From Rhodopseudomonas telluris (lineage in GTDB: Bacteria > Pseudomonadota > Alphaproteobacteria > Rhizobiales > Xanthobacteraceae): a stretch of DNA of 64,000 bases. The stretch's first letter is position 1. The number at the start of each line of letters is the position of its first letter. The position numbers and the translations under genes are program-made. The stretch lies in the NCBI RefSeq assembly GCF_042432815.1, contig NZ_JBHLWM010000005.1, positions 1 to 64,000 of the forward strand. The letters are read 5' to 3'. Under the pieces are notes generated by a model. It searched no databases. It worked only from the letters and a program-made list of their open reading frames with translations, and was not told the DNA's origin. Shown here piece after piece: positions 24,951-34,151 of this stretch.

Positions 24951-26231
24951 ATGACCGTCACGCACGACAAATTCGGCAGGCCAATCGTGGTCGTCACCGG
25001 CATGGGCGTGGTGACGTCGCTCGGCGCAGGCAAGACCGATAACTGGGCCAAGCTCACGGCGGGCGAATCCGGCATCCGCACCATCACCCGGTTTCCGATC
25101 GACGGGCTGAAAACGACGATGGCCGGCACCGTGGACTTCGTCCCGGTCGAGCCGTTCTCCTCCACCGTGCTCGGCGAAAAGCTGGCCGATCTCGCTACCG
25201 AGGAAGCGATCACGCAGGCCGGCATCGGCCGCAAGGGCGACTTCCCCGGCCCGCTGTTTCTCGCCGTCGCGCCGGTCGAACTCGAATGGCTGCCGCGGCA
25301 GGAGCTGGCGCGCGCCACCGGCGCCAACACGGCAATCGATTACGACGCCCTGCTCCGCGTCTCCGGCGGCGGCCACTTCACCCAGTATCATCGCCGTTTC
25401 CTGTTTGGCTCGGTCGCCGACCACTTGGCCGAGACTTTCGGCACCAAGGGCTCGCCGATCTCGCTCTCGACCGCCTGCGCCTCAGGCGCCAGCGCGATCC
25501 AGCTCGGCGTCGAAGCGATCCGCCGCGGCGAGTCCGATGCCGCACTCTGCGTCGCGACCGATGGTTCGGTGAACGCCGAAGCGCTGATCCGCTTCTCGCT
25601 GCTGTCGGCACTGTCGACCCAGAACGATGCACCTCAAGCCGCCTCCAAGCCGTTCGCCAAGAACCGCGATGGATTCGTCATGGCGGAAGGCGCCGGCGCG
25701 CTGGTTCTGGAAAGCTACGAAGCGGCTATCTCGCGCGGCGCCAAGATTCTCGGCGTGATTGCCGGCTGCGGCGAGCTTGCCGACAACTTTCACCGCACCC
25801 GCTCGAGCCCGGACGGCAAACCGATCATCGGCTGCATCAACAAGACGCTGGCCGACGCCGGCATCGGTGTCGAGCAGATCGACTACATCAACGCTCATGG
25901 CACTGGGACGCCCGAGAACGACAAGATGGAGTACCTCGGCATCTCCAGCGTGTTCGGCGAGCGCGCGTCGACGATCCCCGTGTCCTCGAACAAGTCGATG
26001 GTCGGCCACACACTGTCGGCCGCCGGCGCCGTCGAGGCGATCTTCTCGCTGCTGACGCTGGAGCATCAGCGGATTCCGCCGACCATCAATTACGACGTGC
26101 CGGACCCGGCGATCCCGCTCGACGTGGTGCCGAACAAGGCACGCGACGCTCGCGTAACCGCGGTGATGTCGAACTCGTTCGGCTTCGGCGGCCAGAACGC
26201 TTCCCTGATCCTGACGCGCGAGCCGGTCTAG
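24951..26231 (+). CDS. fabF1XL: Beta-ketoacyl-ACP synthase II of the VLCFA pathway
   Basis: The 426-residue condensing enzyme has the complete KAS active site: Cys-176 in STACASGAS, His-316 in NAHGTGT, Lys-348 and His-353 in SSNKSMVGH, and the NSFGFGGQNA loop at the end. It extends acyl-AcpXL with malonyl units toward C26-C30. A strong GAGGGGGA precedes ATG at 24951. It follows the Cys-less homologue by 28 bases; the two may form a heterodimer. Confidence 0.95.
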   Translation: MTVTHDKFGRPIVVVTGMGVVTSLGAGKTDNWAKLTAGESGIRTITRFPIDGLKTTMAGTVDFVPVEPFSSTVLGEKLADLATEEAITQAGIGRKGDFPGPLFLAVAPVELEWLPRQELARATGANTAIDYDALLRVSGGGHFTQYHRRFLFGSVADHLAETFGTKGSPISLSTACASGASAIQLGVEAIRRGESDAALCVATDGSVNAEALIRFSLLSALSTQNDAPQAASKPFAKNRDGFVMAEGAGALVLESYEAAISRGAKILGVIAGCGELADNFHRTRSSPDGKPIIGCINKTLADAGIGVEQIDYINAHGTGTPENDKMEYLGISSVFGERASTIPVSSNKSMVGHTLSAAGAVEAIFSLLTLEHQRIPPTINYDVPDPAIPLDVVPNKARDARVTAVMSNSFGFGGQNASLILTREPV

Positions 26232-26262
26232 TCGCGCAGCTCTTATTTTCGGAACACGCAAG

Positions 26263-27285
26263 ATGCGCGCGCTCACCCTCGTTGCCGACCGCGACCTCGT
26301 GGTCGCGGACTTGCCGCCTCCCCCACCGCCGGCGGCCGGCGAAGTGCAGGTCCGCATCGCTGCGGTCGCTCTGAACCACATCGATGTGTGGGGCTATCGC
26401 GGCATGGCCTTCGTCAAGCGCAAGCTTCCGATCGTGGTCGGCGCCGAGGCGTCCGGCACGATCGAGGCGGTCGGCGACGGCGTGACGCGCTTCAAGCCGG
26501 GCCAGAAGGTCGTGATGTACGGCGCGCTGACCTGCGGGCATTGCAAGGCCTGCCAGGAAGGCCGCGACAATCTCTGCGAAAACGTCGGCGGCCTGATCGG
26601 CTTCCATGTCGACGGCTTCGCGCGCGAGCTGATGAACATCGCCGAGCGGCTGGTGATCCCAGTGCCGGACAACGTCGACCTGCGCGACGCCGCCTGCGCG
26701 CCGATCGCATTCTCGACCGTGCAGCACATGCTGTTCGACAACGCCAAGCTGCAGCCCGGCGAAACCGTGCTGGTCCACGCCGGCGGCTCGGGCATCGGCA
26801 CCGTCGCGATCATGATGGCGAAGGCGATCGGATGCACGGTGATCACCACCGTCGGCGACGACAGCAAGATCGAAGGCGTCAAGAAGCTCGGCGCCGATCA
26901 CGTCATCAATTATCGCAAGGATCGCTTCGAGCACGAGACCCGCAAGATCACCAAGAAGAAGGGCGTCGACGTCGTTTTCGAACACGTCGGTGCCGATACG
27001 TTCAACGGCTCGCTGCTCAGCCTCAAGCGCGGCGGCCGACTGGTGACCTGCGGCTCGACCTCCGGCCCGACGACCACCATCAATTTGATGCAGCTGTTCC
27101 AGCAGCAATACAAGATCTTCGGCTCGTTCGGCGCGACGATGACCAACATCGCCGAAAGCCTCGACAAGATGGCGGCGGGCATGCTGCCGGTGATCGACAC
27201 CGAAGTGCCGCTCGACGACGTCGGAGCCGCGCTCAAGCGGATGGAAAGCCGTCAGGTCTTCGGCAAGATCATCGTCCGCTTCTGA
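26263..27285 (+). CDS. adh2XL: Zinc-containing alcohol dehydrogenase-like reductase of the VLCFA pathway
   Basis: The 340-residue MDR-superfamily protein has the four structural zinc cysteines (Cys-91, 94, 97 and 105 in CGHCKACQEGRDNLC) and a Rossmann motif VHAGGSGIGTVA. The catalytic zinc ligand normally near residue 38 is Asn-His (LNHIDVW), as in quinone oxidoreductase/enoyl reductase-like members. It therefore may supply the enoyl- or ketoacyl-reductase step for VLCFA synthesis rather than act on an alcohol. Its stop overlaps the lpxXL start (TGATG). Confidence 0.88.
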   Translation: MRALTLVADRDLVVADLPPPPPPAAGEVQVRIAAVALNHIDVWGYRGMAFVKRKLPIVVGAEASGTIEAVGDGVTRFKPGQKVVMYGALTCGHCKACQEGRDNLCENVGGLIGFHVDGFARELMNIAERLVIPVPDNVDLRDAACAPIAFSTVQHMLFDNAKLQPGETVLVHAGGSGIGTVAIMMAKAIGCTVITTVGDDSKIEGVKKLGADHVINYRKDRFEHETRKITKKKGVDVVFEHVGADTFNGSLLSLKRGGRLVTCGSTSGPTTTINLMQLFQQQYKIFGSFGATMTNIAESLDKMAAGMLPVIDTEVPLDDVGAALKRMESRQVFGKIIVRF

Positions 27286-28217
27286 TGAAGCTCGCCCTCT
27301 ACCGAACCAAGCTGCGTGCGCAGCGCGCGGCCAAGAGTCTGGTCGGCAAGATCGTCGGGCCGGTCGCGATCGGCGCGCTGCATCTGGCCCGGAAGTTCGA
27401 TCCGGACAAGAGCGCCCGCCTTTTCGGCGCGGTTGCGCGCAGGTTCGGTCCGCGCTTCCCGGAGCAACGGATCGGTCGCGCCAATCTCACCGCGGCGTTT
27501 CCGGAAAAATTGCCTGAAGAGATCGACGCGATCCTCGCGGGCGTGTGGGACAATCTCGGCCGTTCGGCCGCAGAGTTCGCGCACCTCGACTCGGTGTGGG
27601 ATTACGACGTCGAGCATCCCGAACGCAGCCGTATCGAAATCACGGCTCGATCGCTCGAGCTGTTCGAGAAGCTGCGCGACGACGGCAAGCCGGCGCTGAT
27701 CTTCGCCAGCCATCTCGGCAATTGGGAGCTTCCGGCCGTCGCCGCCGTGGCGCACGGGCTGGACACCGCCGTGCTGTACCGCCGCCCGAATATCGAAGCC
27801 GCCGACCGTATCGTCGAGGAGATCCGCTCTGTGAAGATGGGGCAGCTCGTCGCCGCCGGATCGACCGCGCCGTTCAAGCTGGCGCAGGCGCTACAGGACG
27901 GCAAGCACGTCGGGATGCTGATTGATCAACACTTCACCAAAGGCGTCGACGTCACGTTCTTCGGCCGCACCGCGAAGGCCAATCCGCTGCTGGCGAAGCT
28001 CCTGCGCCAGATCGAATGCCCGCTGCACGGCGCCCGCGTGATCCGCCTGCCCGATGGCCGGTTTCGCGCCGAGCTGACCGACGAGATCCCGCCGATCCGC
28101 GACGCCGACGGCCGGATCGACATCCAGGGCACGATGCAGGCGGTTACCTCGGTGGTCGAAAGCTGGATTCGCGAAACGCCCGAGCAGTGGCTTTGGCTTC
28201 ATCGCCGCTGGCGCTAA
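27285..28217 (+). CDS. lpxXL: Lipid A acyltransferase that adds the very-long-chain fatty acid
   Basis: The 310-residue LpxL/HtrB-family enzyme has the catalytic SHLGNWE (His-143 to Glu-148, the HX4D/E motif) and the downstream RPN and FFGR segments. It transfers the AcpXL-bound 26-30 carbon acyl chain to a lipid A hydroxy group at the inner membrane. It starts one base inside the preceding stop codon, so translation is coupled. It is the last of six genes; GAGCCC-TTGATTTT-GGGCTC, 60 bases downstream, forms a hairpin but has no T-tract. Confidence 0.92.
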   Translation: MKLALYRTKLRAQRAAKSLVGKIVGPVAIGALHLARKFDPDKSARLFGAVARRFGPRFPEQRIGRANLTAAFPEKLPEEIDAILAGVWDNLGRSAAEFAHLDSVWDYDVEHPERSRIEITARSLELFEKLRDDGKPALIFASHLGNWELPAVAAVAHGLDTAVLYRRPNIEAADRIVEEIRSVKMGQLVAAGSTAPFKLAQALQDGKHVGMLIDQHFTKGVDVTFFGRTAKANPLLAKLLRQIECPLHGARVIRLPDGRFRAELTDEIPPIRDADGRIDIQGTMQAVTSVVESWIRETPEQWLWLHRRWR

Positions 28218-28496
28218 CCGCGCACTTAGTCGACGCTTAGTAGCGGTCGACTCCTGTTGGCATAGCACGGCCGTCATTGAGCCCTTGATTTTGGGCTCCG
28301 GTGGAACTTCGGGCCGCAACACCGGCGTCCTCGATCGTGCGCTATGAGACAGCCGCGTCACACATTGAGCACATACTGCGGCCATTTCTCGCGGTCTTAG
28401 ACCCGCCTGGAGGCGCTCGGCTTGACCGGCCCCTGGATTACTTCCAGAGTAGCGCAGCAGCGCTTCGCGGAATGTCGGCTAAGGATCGAGGCCCAG

Positions 28497-30458
28497 ATGG
28501 AACTTCCAAGGCGTGCCCGTGGGGATGAACTACTGGTTCCCGGCCAGATGGCGGCTTTGCGGACGCGGCTACGCGGCCTCTCCGCTCGGCATGACCTGAC
28601 GACCGTTATCGTCAACGCCTTCGATCATCGCACCCGCGTCCTGCCCTTCGTCCTCGCCGACACACGGCTCGCTCCCGGCGGCGTGCGCGCGATCGGCTCG
28701 GCGCTGGCCGACGTCGGCTTCCATAAGACCCGGATTGTGCTGCAGCAGTGGAACCGGAATTTCAGCCCGATGCAGATGCGGCTCGACGGCCGCATTCCGG
28801 ACCTGTTCCTGGTTTCCAGCATGCATCTGCATTCCGCCGAATGCGATCGGCTGATCAGCGAAGCCTGCGCGATCGAGCCGGACAAGCGTCCGCTGATCAT
28901 GGTCGGTGGCCCCCGCATTCGCTACGAGCCGTGGCACGTCTTCGGCGGCGATCGTCACGCCTCCTGGTCTGCCGACGTCGCAGTGACCGGCGAGGAGTAC
29001 GTCTTTCTCGATCTGCTCAACGTGCTGCTGTCGATGCGTGCCGATGGCGAGACGATGCGGTCGGTGTTCCATCGCGCGCGGGCAATCGGCGCGCTGGATG
29101 AGGTCCCGGGCATCGTCTACGCCAACCGCGCCTCGCCGAACGGCCCGATCGACGAACTGGTCGACACCGGCGTCCAACGCCTGCTCGGCGACATGGACGA
29201 ACTGCCGAGCCCGATGTACGGCTTCACCATGCTGGAAGCGCCCAGCAACGCCGCGACGCTGGCCAGTCAGCCGCTGCCGGCCAATCGCGTCAAGCGCCAC
29301 AGCCCGATCGCCGGGCTCGTCATGACCGCCGGCTGCAAGTTCCGCTGCTCCTACTGCCCGATCCCCGCTTACAACCAGTCGCAGTTTCGCGCCAAGAGCG
29401 GCGAACGCATCGCCGAGGAAATCGAGCAGATCGCCAACACGTTCGGCATCTATCACTTCTTCGGTGCCGACGATAATTTCTTCAACAACACCAAGCGCAC
29501 GCTCGACATCGCCGGCACGCTGGCGAAGAAGGCGCGGGATGGCCGGCCGTTCTGCAAGGTGCGGATCGGCACCGAAGTCACCGTGCACGACACCGTCGGC
29601 ATGCGCGATCACCTGCCGCTGATCCGCGAAGCCGGCTTCGCCGCGGTGTGGCTCGGCGTCGAGGACATGACGGCAACGCTGGTGAAGAAGGCGCAGGACA
29701 AGGATAAGACCGAACTCGCCTTCCGCCTGCTGCGCGAGAACAACATCCTGCCGATGCCGATGATGATGCACCACGACAGCCAGCCGCTGGTGACGTGGAA
29801 TTCGAACTACGGCCTGATCAATCAGATCCGCCTGCTGCGCAAGGCCGGCTCGATCACTACGCAGGTGATGATGCTGACGCCGGCGCCGGGCTCGAAGTGG
29901 TACGAGAACGTGTTCGAATCCGGCACCGCCTTCAGCAAGGCCGGCAACGTCACCGTCGAGCCGCACATCATGGACGGCAACTACGTGGTCGCCTCCAAGC
30001 ACGCTCGGCCATGGGTGAAGCAGATCAATCTGCTGATCGCCTATACCTACTTCTTCAATCCGATCCGATTCATGTCCGCCTTGGTGTTCTCGAAAACCGC
30101 GGACGTGTTTTCGAGCGCCGAAACCCGGCCGGCCGAAGAGGTCAAGAACTACTCCACGATCAAGAAGCTGCGCCGCCGCTTCCAGCTCAAGCTCCGCGCG
30201 CACCTGATCGATGCCGGTGCGCAGATCTACGGCATGATCGGCTTGGCCCACACCTATCGGCGGACGGCCGGCTGGGCGTGGCGGCTGTTCCACAGCAAGA
30301 TCGAGCGGCACGACCGCGCGCCCGTCAGCCCGATCCCGATGCGCGGCGTCGGCGACAAGCCCTCAGACCATGCGCTGCCCGGGACGGTCGATCTACGGGA
30401 TCTCGGAAAGGTCCCGCTCCGCGGCGCACCAGCGCCCGAACTGGCGAAGACCGCTTGA
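28497..30458 (+). CDS. Radical SAM protein with B12-binding-like N-terminal region
   Basis: The 653-residue protein has an N-terminal Rossmann-like region (about 30-210, with PDLFLVSSMHLHS and LIMVGGP) as in cobalamin-binding radical SAM enzymes, and then the radical SAM core with the iron-sulfur motif CKFRCSYC (Cys-280, 284, 287) followed by FFGADDNFF and GVEDMT. The DxHxxG cobalamin motif is not evident, so B12 binding is uncertain. The C-terminal 150 residues are basic with hydrophobic stretches and may contact the membrane. The reaction is unknown. ATG at 28497 has GAGG at good spacing; a TTG at 28422 behind GGAGG is an alternative. It sits 279 bases after lpxXL, on the same strand. Confidence 0.85.
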   Translation: MELPRRARGDELLVPGQMAALRTRLRGLSARHDLTTVIVNAFDHRTRVLPFVLADTRLAPGGVRAIGSALADVGFHKTRIVLQQWNRNFSPMQMRLDGRIPDLFLVSSMHLHSAECDRLISEACAIEPDKRPLIMVGGPRIRYEPWHVFGGDRHASWSADVAVTGEEYVFLDLLNVLLSMRADGETMRSVFHRARAIGALDEVPGIVYANRASPNGPIDELVDTGVQRLLGDMDELPSPMYGFTMLEAPSNAATLASQPLPANRVKRHSPIAGLVMTAGCKFRCSYCPIPAYNQSQFRAKSGERIAEEIEQIANTFGIYHFFGADDNFFNNTKRTLDIAGTLAKKARDGRPFCKVRIGTEVTVHDTVGMRDHLPLIREAGFAAVWLGVEDMTATLVKKAQDKDKTELAFRLLRENNILPMPMMMHHDSQPLVTWNSNYGLINQIRLLRKAGSITTQVMMLTPAPGSKWYENVFESGTAFSKAGNVTVEPHIMDGNYVVASKHARPWVKQINLLIAYTYFFNPIRFMSALVFSKTADVFSSAETRPAEEVKNYSTIKKLRRRFQLKLRAHLIDAGAQIYGMIGLAHTYRRTAGWAWRLFHSKIERHDRAPVSPIPMRGVGDKPSDHALPGTVDLRDLGKVPLRGAPAPELAKTA

Positions 30459-30489
30459 CCTTCTGACCGCAGGGCCTCCATCAGATCGG

Positions 30490-30600
30490 GTTCACCCCGC
30501 GCATGCGGGGCATCCAGTATCCAAGAGTGTCAGCAGCTTCGCCTCCTCATCGGCGCTCTAGGATAATGCAGCGCGGTCAAGCCGGACGACAACGGCGGTG
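30490..30600. repeat. Decayed copy of the palindromic repeat at 12824
   Basis: CCCCGC-GCAT-GCGGGG forms a hairpin, followed by ATCCAGTATCC and, later, GCCGGACGACAACGGCGG, matching the order in the repeat at 12824-12926 with many changes. Confidence 0.45.
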
Positions 30601-30613
30601 ATGCGTCGCGACA

Positions 30614-31753
30614 CTAAAACGCGTACTCCATGCCTACAGTAACGCCTTGAAACAGCGTCGACGAGCGGCAGTTCACCCCGGTCGCCGCAATGGTGGTCCG
30701 CGTCGTCGAAATCGCCTGAATTTGGGCGGGCGCCAACGCCACGCGGCCGAGCCATAGCGCTTCGTATCCGAGCTTTAGCGCGACGTAATCGCTGAGCCGA
30801 TACCTCGCGGCGATGCCGCCCTGCCCGACAAACGCGGCGGCGTCCGTCGTCGCCTCGGTCGGGTAGATCTGCTTCTGCATGCTGACCAGCGCTAATTGCG
30901 TCGCGTGATTGTCGAACAGGCCGATCTTCGCCAGGCCCTCGACCGAGACCCGCTCGATCTCCCACAGGATCGCGCGCGCGCCGACCTGCACGCCGTAGAG
31001 GTTGTTGGTCGTCGAACTCGTCCAGAACGGCGGATTGATCACGACCGGGCTGTCGGGGACCGGAACGGCGTCGGACAGCCGGCTCGGAACGTTGAACTTC
31101 CACATCGGCTGGCCAAGGTCGGCCGGCTCCAACGTGCCTTGCAGCTGGTCGTGCAGCTGCAGCCAGCGAACGCCGGCCAGCAGCGTGACGCGCGGCGACA
31201 GTTCGAACCGAACGTTAGCCTCCAGGCTGTGCAACCGGCTTTCGTCCTGCCACACCATGGACTGATACGCGTAGTCCTGGGTCTGCCAGAACGTGCCGGG
31301 CGCTTTCATCACCAGCCATTGCGCGGGCGTCTCGGGGCCGACGCTTTTGGACGCCTTTAATCCGAGCACATTGAAGTAGGACAGCTCGACGCCATAGCCC
31401 GATGGGTCTCGGTAGCTGATACCGATCCGCGGCCCTGCGGCCAAGCGCTGGTTGAGCTGATTGCTGTTCAGCACCTCGGCACCAGGGACGTTGGTCGTGT
31501 TCGGACCGGCCGGTGTCCACCACGGCACGTCGCCCGGCACCAGCGCGACCAGCGATTGGTTGCCTGCCCCTGCGCGGCCGAGCACCAACGCTTCGGCGGA
31601 AACAGTCCAGCGCGGCGCCCAGCGCTCTCGAAGCGCATCGCCAGCGCTGGCGGTCCCCGTGAGGCCGGTGAAGACAACCAGAACGCACAGCCACAAGTCG
31701 GCGAAAGAGTAGCCCCCACGAAGTCTCACGAGGGATCGGATCGCCATTTGCAT
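30614..31753 (-). CDS. Outer-membrane beta-barrel protein, function unknown
   Basis: The 379-residue protein has a signal peptide (hydrophobic residues 19-32, cut near ASA|G) and alternating strands typical of an outer-membrane barrel, ending VTVGMEYAF with the terminal phenylalanine used for BAM-dependent insertion. Regular strands such as VTLLAGVRWLQLHDQL and YVALKLGYEALWLGRVAL are visible. It resembles BBP7-type barrel proteins, but without enough support for a function. AGGAT precedes ATG at 31753. It is transcribed toward the radical SAM gene. Confidence 0.8.
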   Translation of the reverse strand: MQMAIRSLVRLRGGYSFADLWLCVLVVFTGLTGTASAGDALRERWAPRWTVSAEALVLGRAGAGNQSLVALVPGDVPWWTPAGPNTTNVPGAEVLNSNQLNQRLAAGPRIGISYRDPSGYGVELSYFNVLGLKASKSVGPETPAQWLVMKAPGTFWQTQDYAYQSMVWQDESRLHSLEANVRFELSPRVTLLAGVRWLQLHDQLQGTLEPADLGQPMWKFNVPSRLSDAVPVPDSPVVINPPFWTSSTTNNLYGVQVGARAILWEIERVSVEGLAKIGLFDNHATQLALVSMQKQIYPTEATTDAAAFVGQGGIAARYRLSDYVALKLGYEALWLGRVALAPAQIQAISTTRTTIAATGVNCRSSTLFQGVTVGMEYAF

Positions 31754-31866
31754 GAGCCGATCCTGCGCCCGCCGAGGCCGATTCGGGCACTCGTGCGCTT
31801 ACGCAGTTTGGCTGATGTCGGTGCTCGGAATTTACTCCCGCAACCGCAGGCAATCGGGACCGAGTG

Positions 31867-32979
31867 TCAGCGCCCCGTCTTCACCCGCGTCCACAGCCGA
31901 TTGATCACCCGCTGGGTCGCCGGATCCCGTGCGGTGATCACGAATAGGCGTGCCTGCATCGCCTCGTCCGGATAGATCGTCTTGTCGTTCAGGATACGCG
32001 GATTGATGAACTCCTGGCTGGCCTTGTTGCCGTTGGCGTAGGACAGGAAGTCGGAGTTGCGCGCCGCGATTTCGGGACGATACAGGAAGTTGATCAGTTC
32101 GTGCGCCTCGGCGACATTCCGGGCGTCCGCCGGGATCGCCAGATTGTCGAAGAACATCTGCGCCCCCTCTTTGGGGATCGCGTAGCCGATCTCGACACCG
32201 TTGTTCGACTCGGCTGCGCGCGACTGCGCCTGCTTGATATCACCCGACCAGCCGACCACGAGGCAGATCTCGCCGGTCGCCAACGCGTTCAAATATTCCG
32301 ACGAATGAAACTTGCGCACCGAGGAGCGCACTTGCGCGACCACGTCGGCGGCCTTCTCGAGATCGGCTTGCTTGGTCGAATTCGGATCGAGACCGAGATA
32401 GGTCAGCGCCGCCGGCAGGATGTCGTCCGCCGAGTCCAGCATCTGCACGCCGCAGTCCCTAAACTTTGCGAGATTCTCCGGCTTGAATACGAGGCTCCAG
32501 CTGTCGATTGCAGCGCCCTCGCCGAGAATCCTCTTCGCCGCCGCGACGTTGTAACCGATGCCGGTGGTGCCCCACATGTAGTTGGCGGCGTAATGATTGC
32601 CGGGGTCGTACAGCGCGAGTTTCTTGGTCACCACGTCCCATGAATTCTTCAGGTTCGGCAGCTTCGCAGGGTCGAGCTTCTGGAACACCTTGGCGCCAAT
32701 CTGGCGCTGCAGAAAATAGGCGGTCGGCACGACGACGTCGTAACCCGACTTGCCAGCGAGCAGCTTCGTTTCCAGCGTCTCATTGCCATCGAAGGTGTCG
32801 TAGACAACCTTGATGCCGGTCTCGCGGGTGAACTCTTCGAGCACGCCCGGCGCGACGTAGTTCGACCAGTTGTAGAAATTGACGGTGCGGTCCTGAGCCA
32901 GCGCGGGGGCTGCAGCACCAGCAACGAGAGCGGCGGCCGCGCTCAGCATCAGCAGCGACCGGGAGAGAGAGATACGCAT
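31867..32979 (-). CDS. Spermidine/putrescine-binding protein, PotD/PotF type
   Basis: The 370-residue periplasmic protein has a signal peptide (cut near APALA|QDR) and the PotF pattern VNFYNWSNYVAPGVLEEF, then GYDVVVPTAYF, MWGTTGIGYN and CLVVGWSGD, typical polyamine-binding family segments. The start at 32979 is chosen from the signal peptide; GGTAGGG is upstream. It lies 10 bases after an aminotransferase gene, itself 7 bases after a rhodanese gene, so the three are one operon. No PotBCA transporter genes are nearby, so it is an orphan receptor or shares a transporter. Confidence 0.88.
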   Translation of the reverse strand: MRISLSRSLLMLSAAAALVAGAAAPALAQDRTVNFYNWSNYVAPGVLEEFTRETGIKVVYDTFDGNETLETKLLAGKSGYDVVVPTAYFLQRQIGAKVFQKLDPAKLPNLKNSWDVVTKKLALYDPGNHYAANYMWGTTGIGYNVAAAKRILGEGAAIDSWSLVFKPENLAKFRDCGVQMLDSADDILPAALTYLGLDPNSTKQADLEKAADVVAQVRSSVRKFHSSEYLNALATGEICLVVGWSGDIKQAQSRAAESNNGVEIGYAIPKEGAQMFFDNLAIPADARNVAEAHELINFLYRPEIAARNSDFLSYANGNKASQEFINPRILNDKTIYPDEAMQARLFVITARDPATQRVINRLWTRVKTGR

Positions 32980-32989
32980 CGTCGAAGCC

Positions 32990-34144
32990 CTACCGCCCGT
33001 GCACCGCGTCCGACAGACGCTCCAGGGCGGTATCCAGCGTCTGGTCTTTTTTGGCGAAACAGAACCGCACCACCGACGTGACCGGCTCTTCCTCGTAGAA
33101 GGCCGACACCGGGATCGCCGCAACCTTGTAGTCGTTGACAATCCGCTTGCAGAACGCCTCATCGGTCTCATTGAGACCGAGCGGCGCCAGATCGACGGTA
33201 AGAAAATACGTGCCCTGCGACCGGATCACCGGGAAGCCGATGCGAGCGAGGCCGTCCGCCAACCGATCTCGGCTGCGCGCCAGTTCCTTGCGCATCTGCA
33301 GGAAGTAATCGTCGCTCTTGCCGAGGCCATAAGCGACCGCGACCTGCAGGTTCGGCGCGGTGGTAAAGGCAAGAAACTGGTGAACCTTGGCGGCCACCCG
33401 CAGCAGCGGCGGCGCGGCACAGACGAAACCGACCTTCCAACCGGTCAGCGAAAAGATCTTGCCGGCCGAGCCAATCTTGATGGTGCGGTCCCGCATCCCC
33501 TCGATCGAGATCAGCGGGATGTGGCTGAGCCCGTCGAAGGTGACGTGCTCCCAGACCTCGTCGCAGATCGCCACCGCGTCGAATTCCTGGCAGAACCGCG
33601 CCAGCAACTCGAGGTCCTCCCGCGGATACACCACCGCGGCGGGATTCAGCGGATTGTTGAAGACGATCGCCTTAGTCTTGGGACTGAAAACCTCACGCAA
33701 CGCCTCTTCGGTGACGCGCCAATGCGGCGGCTCCAGCCGGACCAGCTTTGGGATGCCGCCGGCCTGCCGGATGATCGGCAGATAGGAATCATACACCGGC
33801 TGGAAAACGATCACTTCGTCGCCGGGCGACACTACCGAAAGGATCGCGCTGGCGAGCGCCTCGGTCGCGCCGGACGTCACCATCACCTCGGTCATCGGAT
33901 CGAGCGTGACGCCGTGCCAATGCGCATAGTGCGTGGAGATCGCCTGCCGCAGCTCGGGGATCCCCATCATCGAGGGGTACTGGTTGTAACCGTTCAGCGC
34001 CGCGTCGGCGGCGGCGCGACGAATGTCTTCGGGTCCCGGATCGTCCGGAAACCCCTGCCCCAGATTGATGGCGTTGTTGTCGCGCGCCAGCTGCGACATC
34101 GCCTCGAACACGGTGACGGGCAGATCGGCAAAAACCCTGTTCAT
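32990..34144 (-). CDS. Class I/II PLP-dependent aminotransferase
   Basis: The 384-residue enzyme is of fold type I; the cofactor lysine is Lys-229 in SAGKIFSLTGWKVGF, with NNPLNPAA and CDEVWEH upstream for the pyridine ring. The sequence fits the KATIII/YbdL-like group (AAAs active on methionine, kynurenine or cysteine conjugates, as guided by GQGFPDDPGP at the N terminus). Substrate is not resolved. It sits between a rhodanese gene and a PotF-type gene. The context with a sulfur-handling protein makes a sulfur amino acid plausible, but this is inference. Confidence 0.86.
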   Translation of the reverse strand: MNRVFADLPVTVFEAMSQLARDNNAINLGQGFPDDPGPEDIRRAAADAALNGYNQYPSMMGIPELRQAISTHYAHWHGVTLDPMTEVMVTSGATEALASAILSVVSPGDEVIVFQPVYDSYLPIIRQAGGIPKLVRLEPPHWRVTEEALREVFSPKTKAIVFNNPLNPAAVVYPREDLELLARFCQEFDAVAICDEVWEHVTFDGLSHIPLISIEGMRDRTIKIGSAGKIFSLTGWKVGFVCAAPPLLRVAAKVHQFLAFTTAPNLQVAVAYGLGKSDDYFLQMRKELARSRDRLADGLARIGFPVIRSQGTYFLTVDLAPLGLNETDEAFCKRIVNDYKVAAIPVSAFYEEEPVTSVVRFCFAKKDQTLDTALERLSDAVHGR

Positions 34145-34151
34145 CGCGCCG

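Noticed and set aside
28278..28297. Intrinsic terminator after lpxXL
   Set aside because: GAGCCC-TTGATTTT-GGGCTC is a clear hairpin but no T-tract follows, so I did not list it as a terminator.
28569..30311. 580-codon minus-strand frame opposite the radical SAM gene
   Set aside because: Antisense shadow; the plus strand has the conserved iron-sulfur motif.
28497..30458. Hopanoid C-2 methylase HpnP
   Set aside because: The protein is longer, its N terminus does not resemble HpnP, and no hopanoid gene is adjacent. Only radical SAM membership is supportable.
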